Below, piece after piece: positions 35,001-44,100 of a stretch of 64,000 nucleotides of DNA; position 1 is the stretch's first letter, and each line of letters opens with the position of its first letter. Location: NCBI GenBank assembly GCA_965221755.1, contig OZ244921.1, positions 2,480,001 through 2,544,000 of the forward strand. Reading direction: 5' to 3'. Source of the stretch: Azophilus sp965221755 (GTDB lineage: Bacteria > Pseudomonadota > Gammaproteobacteria > Pseudomonadales > Azotimanducaceae). The translations under genes were made by a program, and so were the position numbers. The notes below the pieces were generated by a model that worked only from the letters and a program-made list of their open reading frames with translations, had not been told where the DNA came from and ran no database searches.

Positions 35001-36876
35001 ACAGGCTGTCCAGTCCGCTGGGAATGCCGCCGGTGAGGGGGTTGCCGGCCAATTGGAGCCGTGTGATTGCGGTCGGGAAGCGGCTGGCGACGAGGGGGCC
35101 GCTGAGTTGGTTCTGATGGAGCCAGAGATTTCCAAGGGCGGTGAGCGCGCTCAGGTCGGGAATCGATCCGGATAAACGGTTGCCTTGCAGAAAGAGTCCT
35201 TCAAGGAGGGTGAGGGCGTTCAGCGTCGAGGGGATGGAGCCGGTCAACTGGTTGTCTTGGAGATAGAGCTGTTCAAGTTGGGTCAGGGCGTTCAGCGTCG
35301 AGGGGATGGGCCCAGTCAACCGGTTGTTGGAGAGGCCGAGGGATTCGAGGTCGGTGAGCGCGCTCAAGTCGGGAATCGTCCCGGTCAGCCGGTTGTTGGA
35401 GAGGCCGAGGAATTCGAGGCCGGTGAGCGCGCTCAGGTCGGGAATCGTCCCGGTCAGCCGGTTGTTGTTGAGCACTAGGTGGACGAGGCTGGCCGGGAAG
35501 TGGCTGGCGGTGAGGGGGCCGCTGAGTTGGTTGTCGTTAAGCCAGAGGTTGTTGAGGGCGGTGGCCGCGCTCAGGTCGGGAATGGTCCCGGTCAGCTCGT
35601 TGTTGTTGAGCCAGAGGGATTGGAGAGCGGTGAGCGCGCTCAGGTCGGGAATTGTTCCGGTCAGCCCGTTGTTGCCGAGCAACAGGCTGAAGAGACCGGC
35701 CGGGAAGCGGCTGGCAGCGAGGGTGAGGGTGCCGAAGAGTTGGTTCTCATGAAGCCAGAGATTCCGCAGGGCGGTGAGCGCGCTCAGGTCGGGAATGGTC
35801 CCGGTCAGCCGGTTGTCGTTGAGCACTAGGTTGACGAGGCTGGCCGGAAAGTGGCTGGCGGCGAGGGAACCGTTGAGTCGGTTCTGACCAATACTGAGGG
35901 TTCGGAGGGCGGTGAGCGCGCTCAGGTCGGGAACTGTCCCGGTCAGCTGGTTGTTGCTGAGCCAGAGGGTTTGGAGGGCGGTGGCCGCGCTCAGGTCGGG
36001 AACTGTCCCGGTCAGCTTGTTGTTGTAGAGCCTTAGGCCGATGAGGCTGGTTGGGAAGTGGCTGGCGGTGAGGGTGCCGCTGAGTTCATTCTGATGGAGC
36101 CAGAGATACTCGAGAGCGGTGAGCGCGCTCAGGTCGGGAATGGTCCCGGTCAGCTGGTTGTTGTTGAGCCTTAGCCTGATGAGGCTGGTCGGGAAGTGGC
36201 TGGCGGTGAGGGTGCCGCTGAGTTCATTCTGATCGAGCCAGATATCTCTAAGGGCGGTGAGCGCGCTCAGGTCGGGAATGGTGCCGCTGAGTTCGTTCTC
36301 GTGAAGCCAGAGATACTGGAGGGCGGTGAGCGCGCTCAGGTCGGGAACTGTCCCGGTCAGCTGGTTGTTGCTGAGCGTTAGGTCGATGAGGCTGGTCGGG
36401 AAGTGGCTGGCGGTGAGGGTGCCGCTGAGTTCGTTGTTTTCGATTTGGATGTGGGTGAGGGCGGTGAGCGCGCTCAAGTCGGGAATTGTTCCGGTGAGTT
36501 GGCTGTTTTTGGGGAAAAGGTGGATGACCCGGCCCCCAGATACGTTGACCCCTCTCCAGCGGGCCATGCTGAGCGTGGTCGCCCAGTTCAAGCTGGCCGT
36601 GCCCTCAAGAGTGGCCTTGATTCCGAGCAGGGTGGCGCAGTCGCCAGCCAGCGCCATCCGGCCGGCGGTGTCGGTGGCGTCGGTGATGACCTCGGTCACC
36701 GCAGCGTCGCTCGCCGAACAGGTGGCTTGGGCGGCCAGCGGCGGGGCCTGCAGGCCACCGCCCAGCGCCGCGCTCAGCACAAGGGCATGCAGCCAAGCCG
36801 GTCGGGGAGGCGAGGACGCACCACCGACCCTTCTGGAATTACTGGACATTGCTCTCGTCACGGGGGCAACAACCAT
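32086..36876 (-). CDS. Secreted leucine-rich-repeat / Calx-beta / FN3 protein
   Basis: A 1,596-residue secreted protein with no visible membrane anchor or barrel. The first ATG is 36876; an internal ATG ten codons in (MSSNSRRVGG) is also plausible. The signal region is AWLHALVLSAALGGGL with cleavage after PPLAAQA. Residues about 115-620 are plant-type LRRs (LTGTIPDLSALTALQYLWLH, period about 23). Next come a Calx-beta domain (about 660-790), a second sandwich with the SYTVRLGSQPPSG segment, and an Ig-like domain (about 930-1010). Two similar blocks of about 240 residues follow (QGFVRVVN ... FNSDDLE ... NQASRLRLVN ... GDGAGKWRL), then a C-terminal FN3-like domain ending DEVVID. The LRRs suggest protein binding. 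It lies upstream of the giant adhesin on the same strand, separated by an IS relic. Confidence 0.85.
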   Translation of the reverse strand: MVVAPVTRAMSSNSRRVGGASSPPRPAWLHALVLSAALGGGLQAPPLAAQATCSASDAAVTEVITDATDTAGRMALAGDCATLLGIKATLEGTASLNWATTLSMARWRGVNVSGGRVIHLFPKNSQLTGTIPDLSALTALTHIQIENNELSGTLTASHFPTSLIDLTLSNNQLTGTVPDLSALTALQYLWLHENELSGTIPDLSALTALRDIWLDQNELSGTLTASHFPTSLIRLRLNNNQLTGTIPDLSALTALEYLWLHQNELSGTLTASHFPTSLIGLRLYNNKLTGTVPDLSAATALQTLWLSNNQLTGTVPDLSALTALRTLSIGQNRLNGSLAASHFPASLVNLVLNDNRLTGTIPDLSALTALRNLWLHENQLFGTLTLAASRFPAGLFSLLLGNNGLTGTIPDLSALTALQSLWLNNNELTGTIPDLSAATALNNLWLNDNQLSGPLTASHFPASLVHLVLNNNRLTGTIPDLSALTGLEFLGLSNNRLTGTIPDLSALTDLESLGLSNNRLTGPIPSTLNALTQLEQLYLQDNQLTGSIPSTLNALTLLEGLFLQGNRLSGSIPDLSALTALGNLWLHQNQLSGPLVASRFPTAITRLQLAGNPLTGGIPSGLDSLSALSEISLCGTDLNADATLPSGLETRRMGGELAVYSCLRIEDATAIEGSPLSFTVTHDAYPVRGSSGTPSPASLSLRYRTGADGDTAIAGDDYTGTDAGTLTIAANTDPSATSSSASITVDTFVDAVPRPETMTVTLRTSADEVSWDDQKVLPLRRAATGTIRIPLLAVSARALTVAEGGEASYTVRLGSQPPSGRGSAHVYISSDNPDVTTSPGSLDFTRGNWNTAQTVTVKAARDDDNLVDIATLSHLVNGGRQEGSGDGADVKVTVTGDANDPRPVDPPPANPPPAAPPSGGGGGGGSGGGRRPEVAEALEARSVPSGGALALDLSAAFRSPGGGALSFTASSSEPAVASVSVEGAALTVRGLLPGVAEIAVTATDGAGRSISQRFALTVTAPEAAWHLPPAADPFLQGFVRVVNHSAAAGEVAVTAVDDAGQEYAPLTLRLGPHAVAHFNSDDLEAGNAAKGLSGGAGPGAGGWRLAFGGGGLDAEAIGLLRTADGFVTAMAATAPRGADGALRLLTFNPAGNTNQASRLRLVNPTDAEARATVTGTDDSGASPGSPVALTLPAGSACEVGAAALESGRGLACGAPQAGLGDGAGKWRLSIASEAPLVAMGLLSSPGGHLTNLSAALPEGAGGVRRVPLFPSASDPYGRQGFVRVANRSGRAGTVAVRAFDDGGRVRERLSLRLGARQARQFNSDDLELGAPAKGLSGRTGSGTGAWRLELSSADIDFEAGAYARHADGFLTAMQAAAPSRDGAHRVATFNPGSNANQASRLRLVNWGSRAASATVTGADDRGARPGGAVEVSVPAGSAVELTAAQLESGEAAAIASGALGDGAGKWRLRVASDADLSVMSLVSSPMGRLANWSGADESRGAPPLPSLPAPPAWVRLEDAGGRRVRGEWDAVPGMRYGVELLLDGAPLEGRSLARTARTSFRWSGLAPGAYALRARSVDADGKAGPWSPPTDEVVID
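34980..36510 (-). repeat. LRR-coding tandem repeat tract
   Basis: About twenty tandem units of roughly 69 bp, each encoding one leucine-rich repeat. The unit AGCGCGCTCAGGTCGGGAAT (plus strand) recurs with small changes. The near-identity of many units makes copy-number change by recombination likely. Confidence 0.75.
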
Positions 36877-36974
36877 GAATCACTCTTATTTTTAGACGCA
36901 TGCTGATCAATTGGGATGCGGGAATAACGTGATTGCCTGAATACTACAGCTTGGAGGGTTCATGGAGCAACATG

Positions 36975-37068
36975 CGCGACCTGACGGTCGCGGATGGAGT
37001 TTCGCTGGCGCGAAACTCCGCGCTCGTCGCTTAGATCAGGTTCCGGTATGTTTCTGAGCCCGCACACA
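36975..37068 (+). repeat. Interspersed hairpin repeat, copy 4 (complete)
   Basis: A 5' hairpin CGCGACC-TGAC-GGTCGCG (36975-36992) precedes the core AGTTTCGCTGGCGCGAAACT and the tail TTCCGGTATGTTTCTGAGCC. Core and tail are nearly identical to copy 1, which has a different 5' hairpin. It lies between the LRR gene and the peroxiredoxin, which are transcribed divergently, so it could sit in either 5' region. Confidence 0.8.
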
Positions 37069-37163
37069 TTCATTGATCCATTGACCCGAACCAAAGCCGT
37101 GCGCCAAACTTGGCCCTTTGCCGCGCGGCTTCCCGCGCAGTCGGAACAACACAAACTCAACAC

Positions 37164-37168
37164 GGAGG
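37164..37168 (+). promoter_or_regulatory. Shine-Dalgarno deciding the peroxiredoxin start
   Basis: GGAGG seven bases upstream of ATG 37176. It selects this start over an in-frame upstream ATG at 37110, whose added codons look like non-coding sequence. Confidence 0.8.
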
Positions 37169-37175
37169 ACACAAC

Positions 37176-37655
37176 ATGGCTATCAAGGAAGGCGACAAGC
37201 TCCCCGATGCGACGATGCACGTCATGAGCGACAGTGGCCCGAAGGCGGTGACGACGGACGACCTGTTCGCTGGCAAGAAGGTGGTGGCGTTTGCGGTGCC
37301 GGGCGCCTTCACCCCGGTCTGCTCCCAGTCTCACCTGCCCGGCTACGTGGTGAACTCGGACAAGCTCAAGGCCAAGGGCGTGGACAGCATCGTCTGCATC
37401 TCGGTCAATGACGCGTTCGTGATGCACAGTTGGGGGAAGGCCCAAAATGCCGATGAACTGGTGATGGCCGGGGATGGCAACGGCGAGTTCACTCGGGCGC
37501 TTGGCTTGGAGACGGATTGCCGGGGCTTCGGCGGGGGCACCCGCTCCCAGCGCTACGCCATGGTCGTCGATGACGGCACGGTCACCGCCTTGGCGGTGGA
37601 GGCGCCGGGCAAAATGGAGGTCAGCACTGCTGAAGCCATGCTGGAGAGCCTCTGA
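37176..37655 (+). CDS. Peroxiredoxin, Prx5 type
   Basis: A 159-residue thiol peroxidase of the AhpC/TSA superfamily, Prx5 subgroup, which reduces hydrogen peroxide and organic hydroperoxides in the cytoplasm. The active-site loop PGAFTPVCSQSHLPGY has the peroxidatic Cys49, with the supporting Thr and the downstream Arg in GGTRSQRYAMVVDDG. The length fits the single-domain bacterial type without a fused glutaredoxin. GGAGG lies at optimal spacing before the ATG. It is convergent with the SPOR lipoprotein gene, two bases separating the stops. Confidence 0.92.
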   Translation: MAIKEGDKLPDATMHVMSDSGPKAVTTDDLFAGKKVVAFAVPGAFTPVCSQSHLPGYVVNSDKLKAKGVDSIVCISVNDAFVMHSWGKAQNADELVMAGDGNGEFTRALGLETDCRGFGGGTRSQRYAMVVDDGTVTALAVEAPGKMEVSTAEAMLESL

Positions 37656-37657
37656 AG

Positions 37658-38440
37658 CTAACGCGGCTCGTCTGCGAGCGCATCGCCCGCCCGCACGGCG
37701 TTCTGCAGGGAGCCGACCGACCGAATCCAAAGGTTCATGCCCTTGAGGCGCTGCGGAAGGTTCGCCACGGCCGCCTCGGCGGCGCGCCGGGAGTCGTGAA
37801 CCTGCAGAATCAGCACATGGAAAAGGCGGTTGTCGCTGGCTAAGCGCACCCGGTAGGCGGGATTGATGCCGTATTGGTTGATGTGCCCGTCCAGATCTTC
37901 GGAGTTGGGAAAGGCTCCGGCCTGTATGGCGAAATGCCCGGGCGGCAGAGCCATCAGCGGACTCCTTTCGTCAGCGCGCTCAGCGACCGCGACAGGTTGC
38001 GGCGTTGCTGCCGAAGACGCCTGCCGGGCTGGCGCGGAGGCCTGATTGGCCGATTCGAGGGGTTCATCAGCCGCCGCAACGGATGTGTCCGGGCCCTCGT
38101 CGGGGGCCGGTTCGGCAAGTGGCGAAGGGGGAGCGGGCCGGGCCGGCGCCGTCGCTGGGCCAGTGGCTGGATCGGGCGGGCGCGTCTTGGCGGGCGCGGG
38201 CTTGCGAGCCTGCTCTGACGGGGCGGCGGACGCAGCGGGCTCCCCTCCCTCCCGCTGACACTGCCAGCGGTCCTTGTTGTGGGACAGCCCGCAAACCCAA
38301 GGTGGATAGCTGCTCGGCTCGTTTGCCGCCTGCGGCCCGTTGGCGGCGCATCCAATCAACGCCAAGCAGCACATCACCGGCCAATAGGCAAGCCAAGCCA
38401 AGCCCCGCGCAGGGCCAATCTTGCGCAAGCTCTCATGCAT
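37658..38440 (-). CDS. SPOR-domain lipoprotein
   Basis: A 260-residue protein with a lipobox-type signal (MCCLALIGCAANG; lipidated Cys in the LIGC context), a low-complexity Ala/Pro-rich linker (about residues 70-160), and a C-terminal SPOR domain. The SPOR domain starts at GHFAIQAGAFPNSEDLDGHI and runs to WIRSVGSLQNAVR. SPOR domains bind denuded peptidoglycan glycan strands at the septum, so an envelope or division-site role is likely. An internal segment (WVCGLSHNKDRWQCQ) has two cysteines that may form a disulfide. It is divergent from the HNH gene. Confidence 0.82.
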   Translation of the reverse strand: MHESLRKIGPARGLAWLAYWPVMCCLALIGCAANGPQAANEPSSYPPWVCGLSHNKDRWQCQREGGEPAASAAPSEQARKPAPAKTRPPDPATGPATAPARPAPPSPLAEPAPDEGPDTSVAAADEPLESANQASAPARQASSAATPQPVAVAERADERSPLMALPPGHFAIQAGAFPNSEDLDGHINQYGINPAYRVRLASDNRLFHVLILQVHDSRRAAEAAVANLPQRLKGMNLWIRSVGSLQNAVRAGDALADEPR

Positions 38441-38569
38441 AAGTGGAAATCGTCACGGAATCATCAAATCACGGCGTTGAACCTGACCGCGGCTTTGTTC
38501 ATTATACGCGCCCATCGCCGACGAGATGGGCCTTGCCTCCGGTTCCGCCTGAAAATTCAGGAAACTGCC

Positions 38570-39163
38570 ATGATCGCGACCATCGACGCCTATGATCGAA
38601 TTCCGCACATCCTGCGGCTCGACATCAGCGGTCGTCCGGTGGATTGGGTCCGCTGGCAGGAAGCGGTTTGCCTCTACGCCCGGAACATCGTCGTCTGGAC
38701 CTTGGGCGATCCGATCCTGCGTTTGCGCGGCGGCCATTCCCGGCTTGACGGCAGCCAAAGCATCATCGACGTCAACAGCATCATCGCCTGCAATGGCCAA
38801 GTCGCCCCGCCCCGGGCGGGCGTTCCGCCGCTCACCAATGCGGCGCTGTTCAGCCGCGACCGCCACACCTGCCTTTACTGCGGCGGCGAGTTTCCAGATG
38901 GCTTGCTCAGCCGGGACCATGTGGTGCCCACCTCCCGAGGCGGCAAGGACGTTTGGGACAACTGCGTGGCGGCCTGCAAGCGCTGCAACCACGCCAAGGG
39001 CGACCGGCTGATGCATGAATGGGGACGGGAGTTGCTGGCGCTGCCCTACGCGCCCAACTTCGCGGAGTATCTGGCGCTGATCAACAGCGGCCGGATTCTC
39101 GGCGACCAGATGAGCTTCCTGCGCCGCAGCTTCGGCGCCGGCAGCCGGTTGTTGCGGCACTAA
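38570..39163 (+). CDS. HNH endonuclease family protein
   Basis: A 197-residue protein with an HNH nuclease domain in its C-terminal half. A zinc-type CxxC (C101, C104) is followed by DHVVPTSRGGKDVWDN (D116-H117, N131) and a second CxxC (C136, C139) with the final His141 in CKRCNHAKGD. The N-terminal part is that of a widespread uncharacterised HNH family rather than a homing or restriction enzyme. The ATG at 38570 has AGGAAA upstream at good spacing; the open frame upstream of it is non-coding in character. The biological target is unknown. Confidence 0.85.
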   Translation: MIATIDAYDRIPHILRLDISGRPVDWVRWQEAVCLYARNIVVWTLGDPILRLRGGHSRLDGSQSIIDVNSIIACNGQVAPPRAGVPPLTNAALFSRDRHTCLYCGGEFPDGLLSRDHVVPTSRGGKDVWDNCVAACKRCNHAKGDRLMHEWGRELLALPYAPNFAEYLALINSGRILGDQMSFLRRSFGAGSRLLRH

Positions 39164-39476
39164 GTCGAGACGTATGTTCGCCCCGCATTGCTTGGTTTCA
39201 CTGAAAAACTTCAAGGCTGAACGACCACTGGCAGAGCGCGAAGGTTGGTTTCGATGTAGGCTTTTGGACATTGCTGAACAGCCGCGTCCGCTAAGCTCAT
39301 TTCCTGCGAGGGCTCCCCCTCGCGCCCCCCGGCTGAAAGCTCCGCTTCCTGCAACAGTGACACGGCTTTCAGTGCGCCCATCCCTAGGGCGTCACGCATG
39401 TCAGTAGCCGCGAATCCGATTCATGGCCATCGATCTGGCTTATATTGGCCGCAACACCTTCTGGCGAGCAACTGTC
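39164..39476. other. Intergenic region without a clear gene
   Basis: About 310 bp between the HNH gene and cytochrome b561. A 62-codon minus-strand frame (39211-39399) has no recognisable feature. A TATATT at about 39441-39446 could be a -10 element for the cytochrome gene, but no convincing -35 is seen. Confidence 0.5.
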
Positions 39477-40118
39477 ATGCAGACTTCCGGCGCCGTTGAA
39501 GTCTGGGACCTCCCCTTAAGAATCTGGCATTGGGCCTTTGCCGCCTGCATGGCGGCCTTGCTCTACACCGGCCTGTCCGGCGACCTGTCGCTGCTGAAGT
39601 GGCACATGCGCCTAGGCGCGGTGATGGCGGGGCTGCTGCTGTTTCGGCTGCTATGGGGGCTGTGGGGAGGGATTCATGCCCGCTGGCGGGGCTACGTGCC
39701 CAGCTTGCGGCAATTCGTGGCCCACTTTCGCGGTGGGCGCGTGGACGACCCGCACACCGCCCCAGGCCGGCTGCTGGCCATTGGGTTCGTCGCCTTGGCG
39801 GCGGTTCAGGCCGCAACCGGCCTGTTTGCCAACGACGACATCTTCACCGAAGGGCCGCTGGCCCGCACCGTCAGCGATGCGCTGTCCGACCGCATGACTT
39901 GGATGCACAACCGCGTCTTCATGGCCCTCATCGCCCTTGTGGCCGTCCATTTGGCCGCCCACGCGGTTTATGCCGCGAAGCGTGACCCAACCCCCTTGGC
40001 GATGTTCACCGGCCGCAAGCTTGCGGCGGTGCCGCCAACGGCAAACCACTGGCTGCGGGCGGCGCTCACCGCGGCCGTGGCGGCGACCGCCGTTGTGGCG
40101 GGCGGATTGATGCCTTAA
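39477..40118 (+). CDS. Cytochrome b561 family membrane protein
   Basis: A 213-residue (231 from the alternative ATG at 39423) integral membrane cytochrome b of the b561/Ni-Fe hydrogenase b-subunit type, with about four helices. Candidate haem-ligand histidines are in LRIWHWAF, LLKWHMRLG, WMHNRVFM and ALVAVHLAAHAVY. The start at 39477 is preferred because the family motif VWDLPLRIWHW normally begins within ten residues. Its partner is probably the cytochrome c' gene that converges on it with four bases between the stops. Such pairs commonly move electrons between quinol and a periplasmic c-type haem. Confidence 0.85.
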   Translation: MQTSGAVEVWDLPLRIWHWAFAACMAALLYTGLSGDLSLLKWHMRLGAVMAGLLLFRLLWGLWGGIHARWRGYVPSLRQFVAHFRGGRVDDPHTAPGRLLAIGFVALAAVQAATGLFANDDIFTEGPLARTVSDALSDRMTWMHNRVFMALIALVAVHLAAHAVYAAKRDPTPLAMFTGRKLAAVPPTANHWLRAALTAAVAATAVVAGGLMP

Positions 40119-40122
40119 GGAG

Positions 40123-40629
40123 TCACTCGTCCTTGAAGTCGTCGTGGCAGCCCTTGCAGCTTTGGCCCAGCGCTTGGAAGGCGGAGCCGATGTCGCCGCC
40201 GCCCGCCACCGCATCCCGAAACGCGGGGGCGGCTTCCTGAAAGGCCAGCATGCGTTCGGCGAAGTCCTCCGGCCGCTCCCAGATGGCGGCCTTGGCGTTG
40301 CCGCCAATGGAGCCTTCGGGAAACAGGGTGTCCGAGATGGCCGCCATCTCCGCGATGGCATTGGCGTGGGCGGCCATATGGGCTTGGTGCGCCACGTTGC
40401 CTTGGAGGATTTCAACCGCCGCCGAGAGGTGGCCGCCGATGGCCACCATGGTGTGGTGGCGGTAGTCCGCCGCCCCTTCGTCGGCCAAGGCGGCGGACGA
40501 AGCCAGAATGAACGACAGCCCGATCAGCGCTCTCCTGCCCGTGGGCGCCTTCAGCTTGCCCCAAAATGATGTGTCGCTGATGCCGAACGAGCGGCCCATT
40601 GGTTCCGAGGTCGTCTGTGCTTGTTCCAT
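40123..40629 (-). CDS. Cytochrome c' (class II c-type cytochrome)
   Basis: A 168-residue periplasmic class II cytochrome c. An N-terminal export signal (RRALIGLSFILASSAALA, cleaved before DEG) is preceded by a long positively charged leader, so the start may be further in. The mature part is a predicted four-helix bundle with the haem site CKGCH at 158-162, close to the C-terminus, as in this class. It is convergent with the cytochrome b561 gene. The function may be electron transfer or NO/O2 binding; the sequence does not decide. Confidence 0.85.
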   Translation of the reverse strand: MEQAQTTSEPMGRSFGISDTSFWGKLKAPTGRRALIGLSFILASSAALADEGAADYRHHTMVAIGGHLSAAVEILQGNVAHQAHMAAHANAIAEMAAISDTLFPEGSIGGNAKAAIWERPEDFAERMLAFQEAAPAFRDAVAGGGDIGSAFQALGQSCKGCHDDFKDE

Positions 40630-41123
40630 GGCAGGGTTTCCAGTTGGTGAGCTTGGCGCTCATTAAAGCCGTCCGGCATTGCTCTCGCAAGCTCGTGTGC
40701 CGGCTCAGGACCTTTCGGAACTTTTCGCCTGCCGGATCAGGCGGCGTCCTCGATCCCGGCAAGGCATTCGTTCGGCGTTCGGCAATCCAGTGTGTGGCGG
40801 CGCCTGCATGGCGCCCCGGGACGTCAACGCCTGCCGCCATTGGCGGAGCGCCTCGTTCAGCGCCTCCCGCTCCAGGCACTCGACGGCCGCGACCACGGGC
40901 CGCCAGCGGTCCCCGGTGGATTTCTCCATGTGCGCCCGCGTCGCGGGGCGCGCCGCCGCGCGTCCGCTTTGCGTTGACAGTCCCGGAGTCGTCCTGTTTT
41001 GGGATAAACGCTGATGCGGCGCAGCACGCTGGGAAGCTCTGAAAACCTCCAGTCCGGCCACCGGGCGCAGCCCAGCGGCACGCCCCTGTGCCGCAGGGAA
41101 GCTCTGGCTCCATCAGGGCTTCC
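40630..41123. other. Intergenic region without a clear gene
   Basis: About 490 bp between cytochrome c' and the second autotransporter. Minus-strand 40929-40705 could encode a 74-residue peptide (EALNEALRQWRQAL in its middle), but it has no family resemblance I recognise and no Shine-Dalgarno. It is left unassigned. Confidence 0.4.
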
Positions 41124-44100
41124 CTAGAAGCGCAGGCGCGCTTCCAGCGAGGCGCCGTGGTCGTTCCCGCCGAGGACGCCGGCGCGGCGCGTCAGCTTGA
41201 AGGCCATGCTGGCGTCGATGGCCGCGCGGCCCGTGTCCAGAGGCTGCATGCGCCAGCCCAGCGTCTGCAGGCCGCCGCCGCCCCGCGCCCCGTGCAGCAG
41301 GAAGGGCCTGCCCAGGAAGCGCCCGCCGAACAGGGGCAGGCCCCAGCCGAACTCGGCATCGAGCCCGCCGGCGGCCGACTCCGTCCCGAACCGGCCCATG
41401 TGGCGCATGGCGAACAGCTGGTCCAGCCCGCTGGCCGTGGCGATTCCCCAGTGCCGGCGCACCGACACGGACGGGCCGAGGCCGCCCTTGCCCCGCACAT
41501 CCCAGGCGAGGTGCGCGGAAGCGCCCGTCTGGCTGAAGCCGTCGTCCTCGTGCGTGACCAGGCGGCGGCCTTCGAGTTCGAAGGCGAGGCCGCCCCGCAT
41601 CCAGGAGACGCCGGCGGACACCTCGCCGCCCAGGCCCTCCTCGGCGTCGCCGCCGTCCCATCGCGCGCCGCCCTCGAGCCGCGCCGAGAGTTGCCCGCCG
41701 TCCGCCGTCCGGCGGCTCCAGGACGCCTCGACCGCCGCCCGGATGCGGCTCGCCTCGGCTTCCGCCCTCGGCATTCCGGCCGAGGCCTCGGCGGTCGACC
41801 GCATCGCCATGGCGTCGGAAAGCAGCGACACGCTGAAGCCGTCGCCGAAGTCCGCCAGTTCGCCGCGCAGGCCGGCGGCGCCCATTTCCATTTCAACGTC
41901 GGCCTCGACGCGCGCCCCCCGCTCCGGCGCGAGCGTCGTGCCGCCCCGGCCCACGCTGAGCGCGCCCCAAGCGGAGAAGCGGTCGGTGGCCGTGCTGAGA
42001 TAGGGCGTCAGCGCGGTCATGGTGGATTCCATCGCGCCCCGGCCGACGGCGCCGACGTAGTCGCCCTCGCCGCGGCTGTGGGACACGCTGAGGCCGAGCA
42101 GCGAGCGGCGTCCCACCGACAGGTCCGCCCCGAACTGGCCGGTCACCACGTCGCCGTCGACCGCGACGCCGCCGGCGCGGCCGTCAAGGCTGGTCACGGA
42201 ACCCCGGCCCCACAGCCCCCAGGCCGACCCGCGCTGCGTCGTGCCGCCGGCGTTGAAGGAGGAGTTCGCCAAGGCGTTGCGCAGCAGGTGGCCGAGCGAG
42301 TTGCCTGAGCGGGCCGTTGGCCCGGCCGTCGGCGCGGGCCATGCGCCTGCCGCCGGGCCGGCGACGTCGGGAATCGGCAGGGGCCGGCCTTCGCGGCCAC
42401 CGCCGGCGAGGTCGCCGAAGGCCGCATCGGCTGGCGCGGATTCGCCGGCGAAGGCATCGCCGGCGCCCAGGCCTTGACCGGCGAACATGACCTTCAAGCC
42501 CGTGCCGCCGCCCTCACTCGACCGCATCCCGGCCTGAGCGCGCCGCGCCGCCACGCGGTCGCCGATGCCCTCGAGTATCTGCTCGGACACGACGCGGCCG
42601 AAGCGCGGCAGCCATGCGCTGGCGGCGTCGGACGCGGACGGACGGTCGTCGTCGGCCACCGCCACCGCGACCTCGACCGAGACGCCGTCGTAGCCGCCGC
42701 CCGACGCCGCGTGCGTCAGCGCCCCCGACGCATCGGCGATGTCGTCGTCCTCCAGGGCCGTCACCGTCACCTCCTGCGCCACGCTCCAGTCGTCGGCGGT
42801 GAACGTCAGGCTCGCCGGCGACGCCAGAACCCCCGCGCCGGCCGACGCCGCGATGGCCACCGTCACCGCGCCCGTGGGCGCGGCGCCCAGCGACACCGCG
42901 TACGAGCCGCTGCCGCCCTCGTCCAGCGACAGCGAGGACGGCGACGCCGCCAGCGAGGGCTCGTCGTCGTCGGCCACCGCCACCGCGACCTCGACCGAGA
43001 CGCCGTCGTAGCCGCCGCCCGACGCCGCGTGCGTCAGCGCCCCCGACGCATCGGCGATGTCGTCGTCCTCCAGGGCCGTCACCGTCACCTCCTGCGCCAC
43101 GCTCCAGTCGTCGGCGGTGAACGTCAGGCTCGCCGGCGACGCCTCCACCCCCGCGCCGGCCGACGCCGCGATGGCCACCGTCACCGCGCCCGCGGGCGCG
43201 GCGCCCAGCGACACCGCGTACGAGCCGCTGCCGCCCTCGTCCAGCGACAGCGAGGACGGCGACGCGACCAGCGAAGGCTCGTCGTTGTCGGCCACGGCAA
43301 GCGACGCGGAGGCGCCGGTTTGCGAGAGGGCGTAGCCGACGCCGCCCTGCAGGGCGACCGACACCGTCCCGTCGGCCTCGACCGCATCGTCGTCGACGGT
43401 GGCCACGGTGAGGCTCATCGAAGGCCGCGAGGCGGACAGCTTGACGGAACGCCCGCCCAGGTCCGCCGCCGCCACGAAATCGCCGGCCGCGGACACCCGC
43501 GCGGCCACCGTGACCTCGCCGCTCGGCGCCGGGCTTGCCGTGATCGTGAACAGCGCCCCGCCGCCCTCGACGACCGCCGGCCCCGCAACCACCGAAACGA
43601 CCGGCCGGGTGACGACCACGAGGTTGAAGACGGTGGACGCGCTGCCGCCGTTGCCGTCGCTCGCCGTCACCTTCACCGCCAAGGCGCCCGCATCGGCTGG
43701 CTGCGGCGTGCCGGAAAAGGCGCGGGCATCGGCGTTGAACCCCAGCCAGGCGGGCAGCGCGCCGTCGTCGCCCTGCGTCGCCGCGTAGGCGAGCGGGTCG
43801 CCGTCCGCATCGCTGAAGGTGCTCTCCGGGAAGGCGTAGTTGAAGGCCACGCCCGCCGTGGCGACCTGGTCCGGGATGGCGGCAACCACGGTCGGCGCCA
43901 CCCCGCCGCCGCCTCCGCCTCCGCCGCCGCCACTGGAAGGCGGTTGCCGCGGGGGCGGGGTGGCGCCATCATCGTCGTTCACCGTCACGGCGGCGGTGGA
44001 CGCGCCGCCCAGCGTGTAGCCCGTGCCCGCGGCCAGGGTCACGCGGACCGGGCCGTTCGGCTCGGCCACGCCGTCCGCCTCGGTCTCGATGGTGAAGGTC

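Noticed and set aside
39211..39399. 62-codon minus-strand frame upstream of cytochrome b561
   Set aside because: No motif, no Shine-Dalgarno, no supporting context.
40705..40929. 74-codon minus-strand frame between cytochrome c' and the autotransporter
   Set aside because: No recognisable family, no ribosome site, and competing frames of similar length; not supported as a gene.
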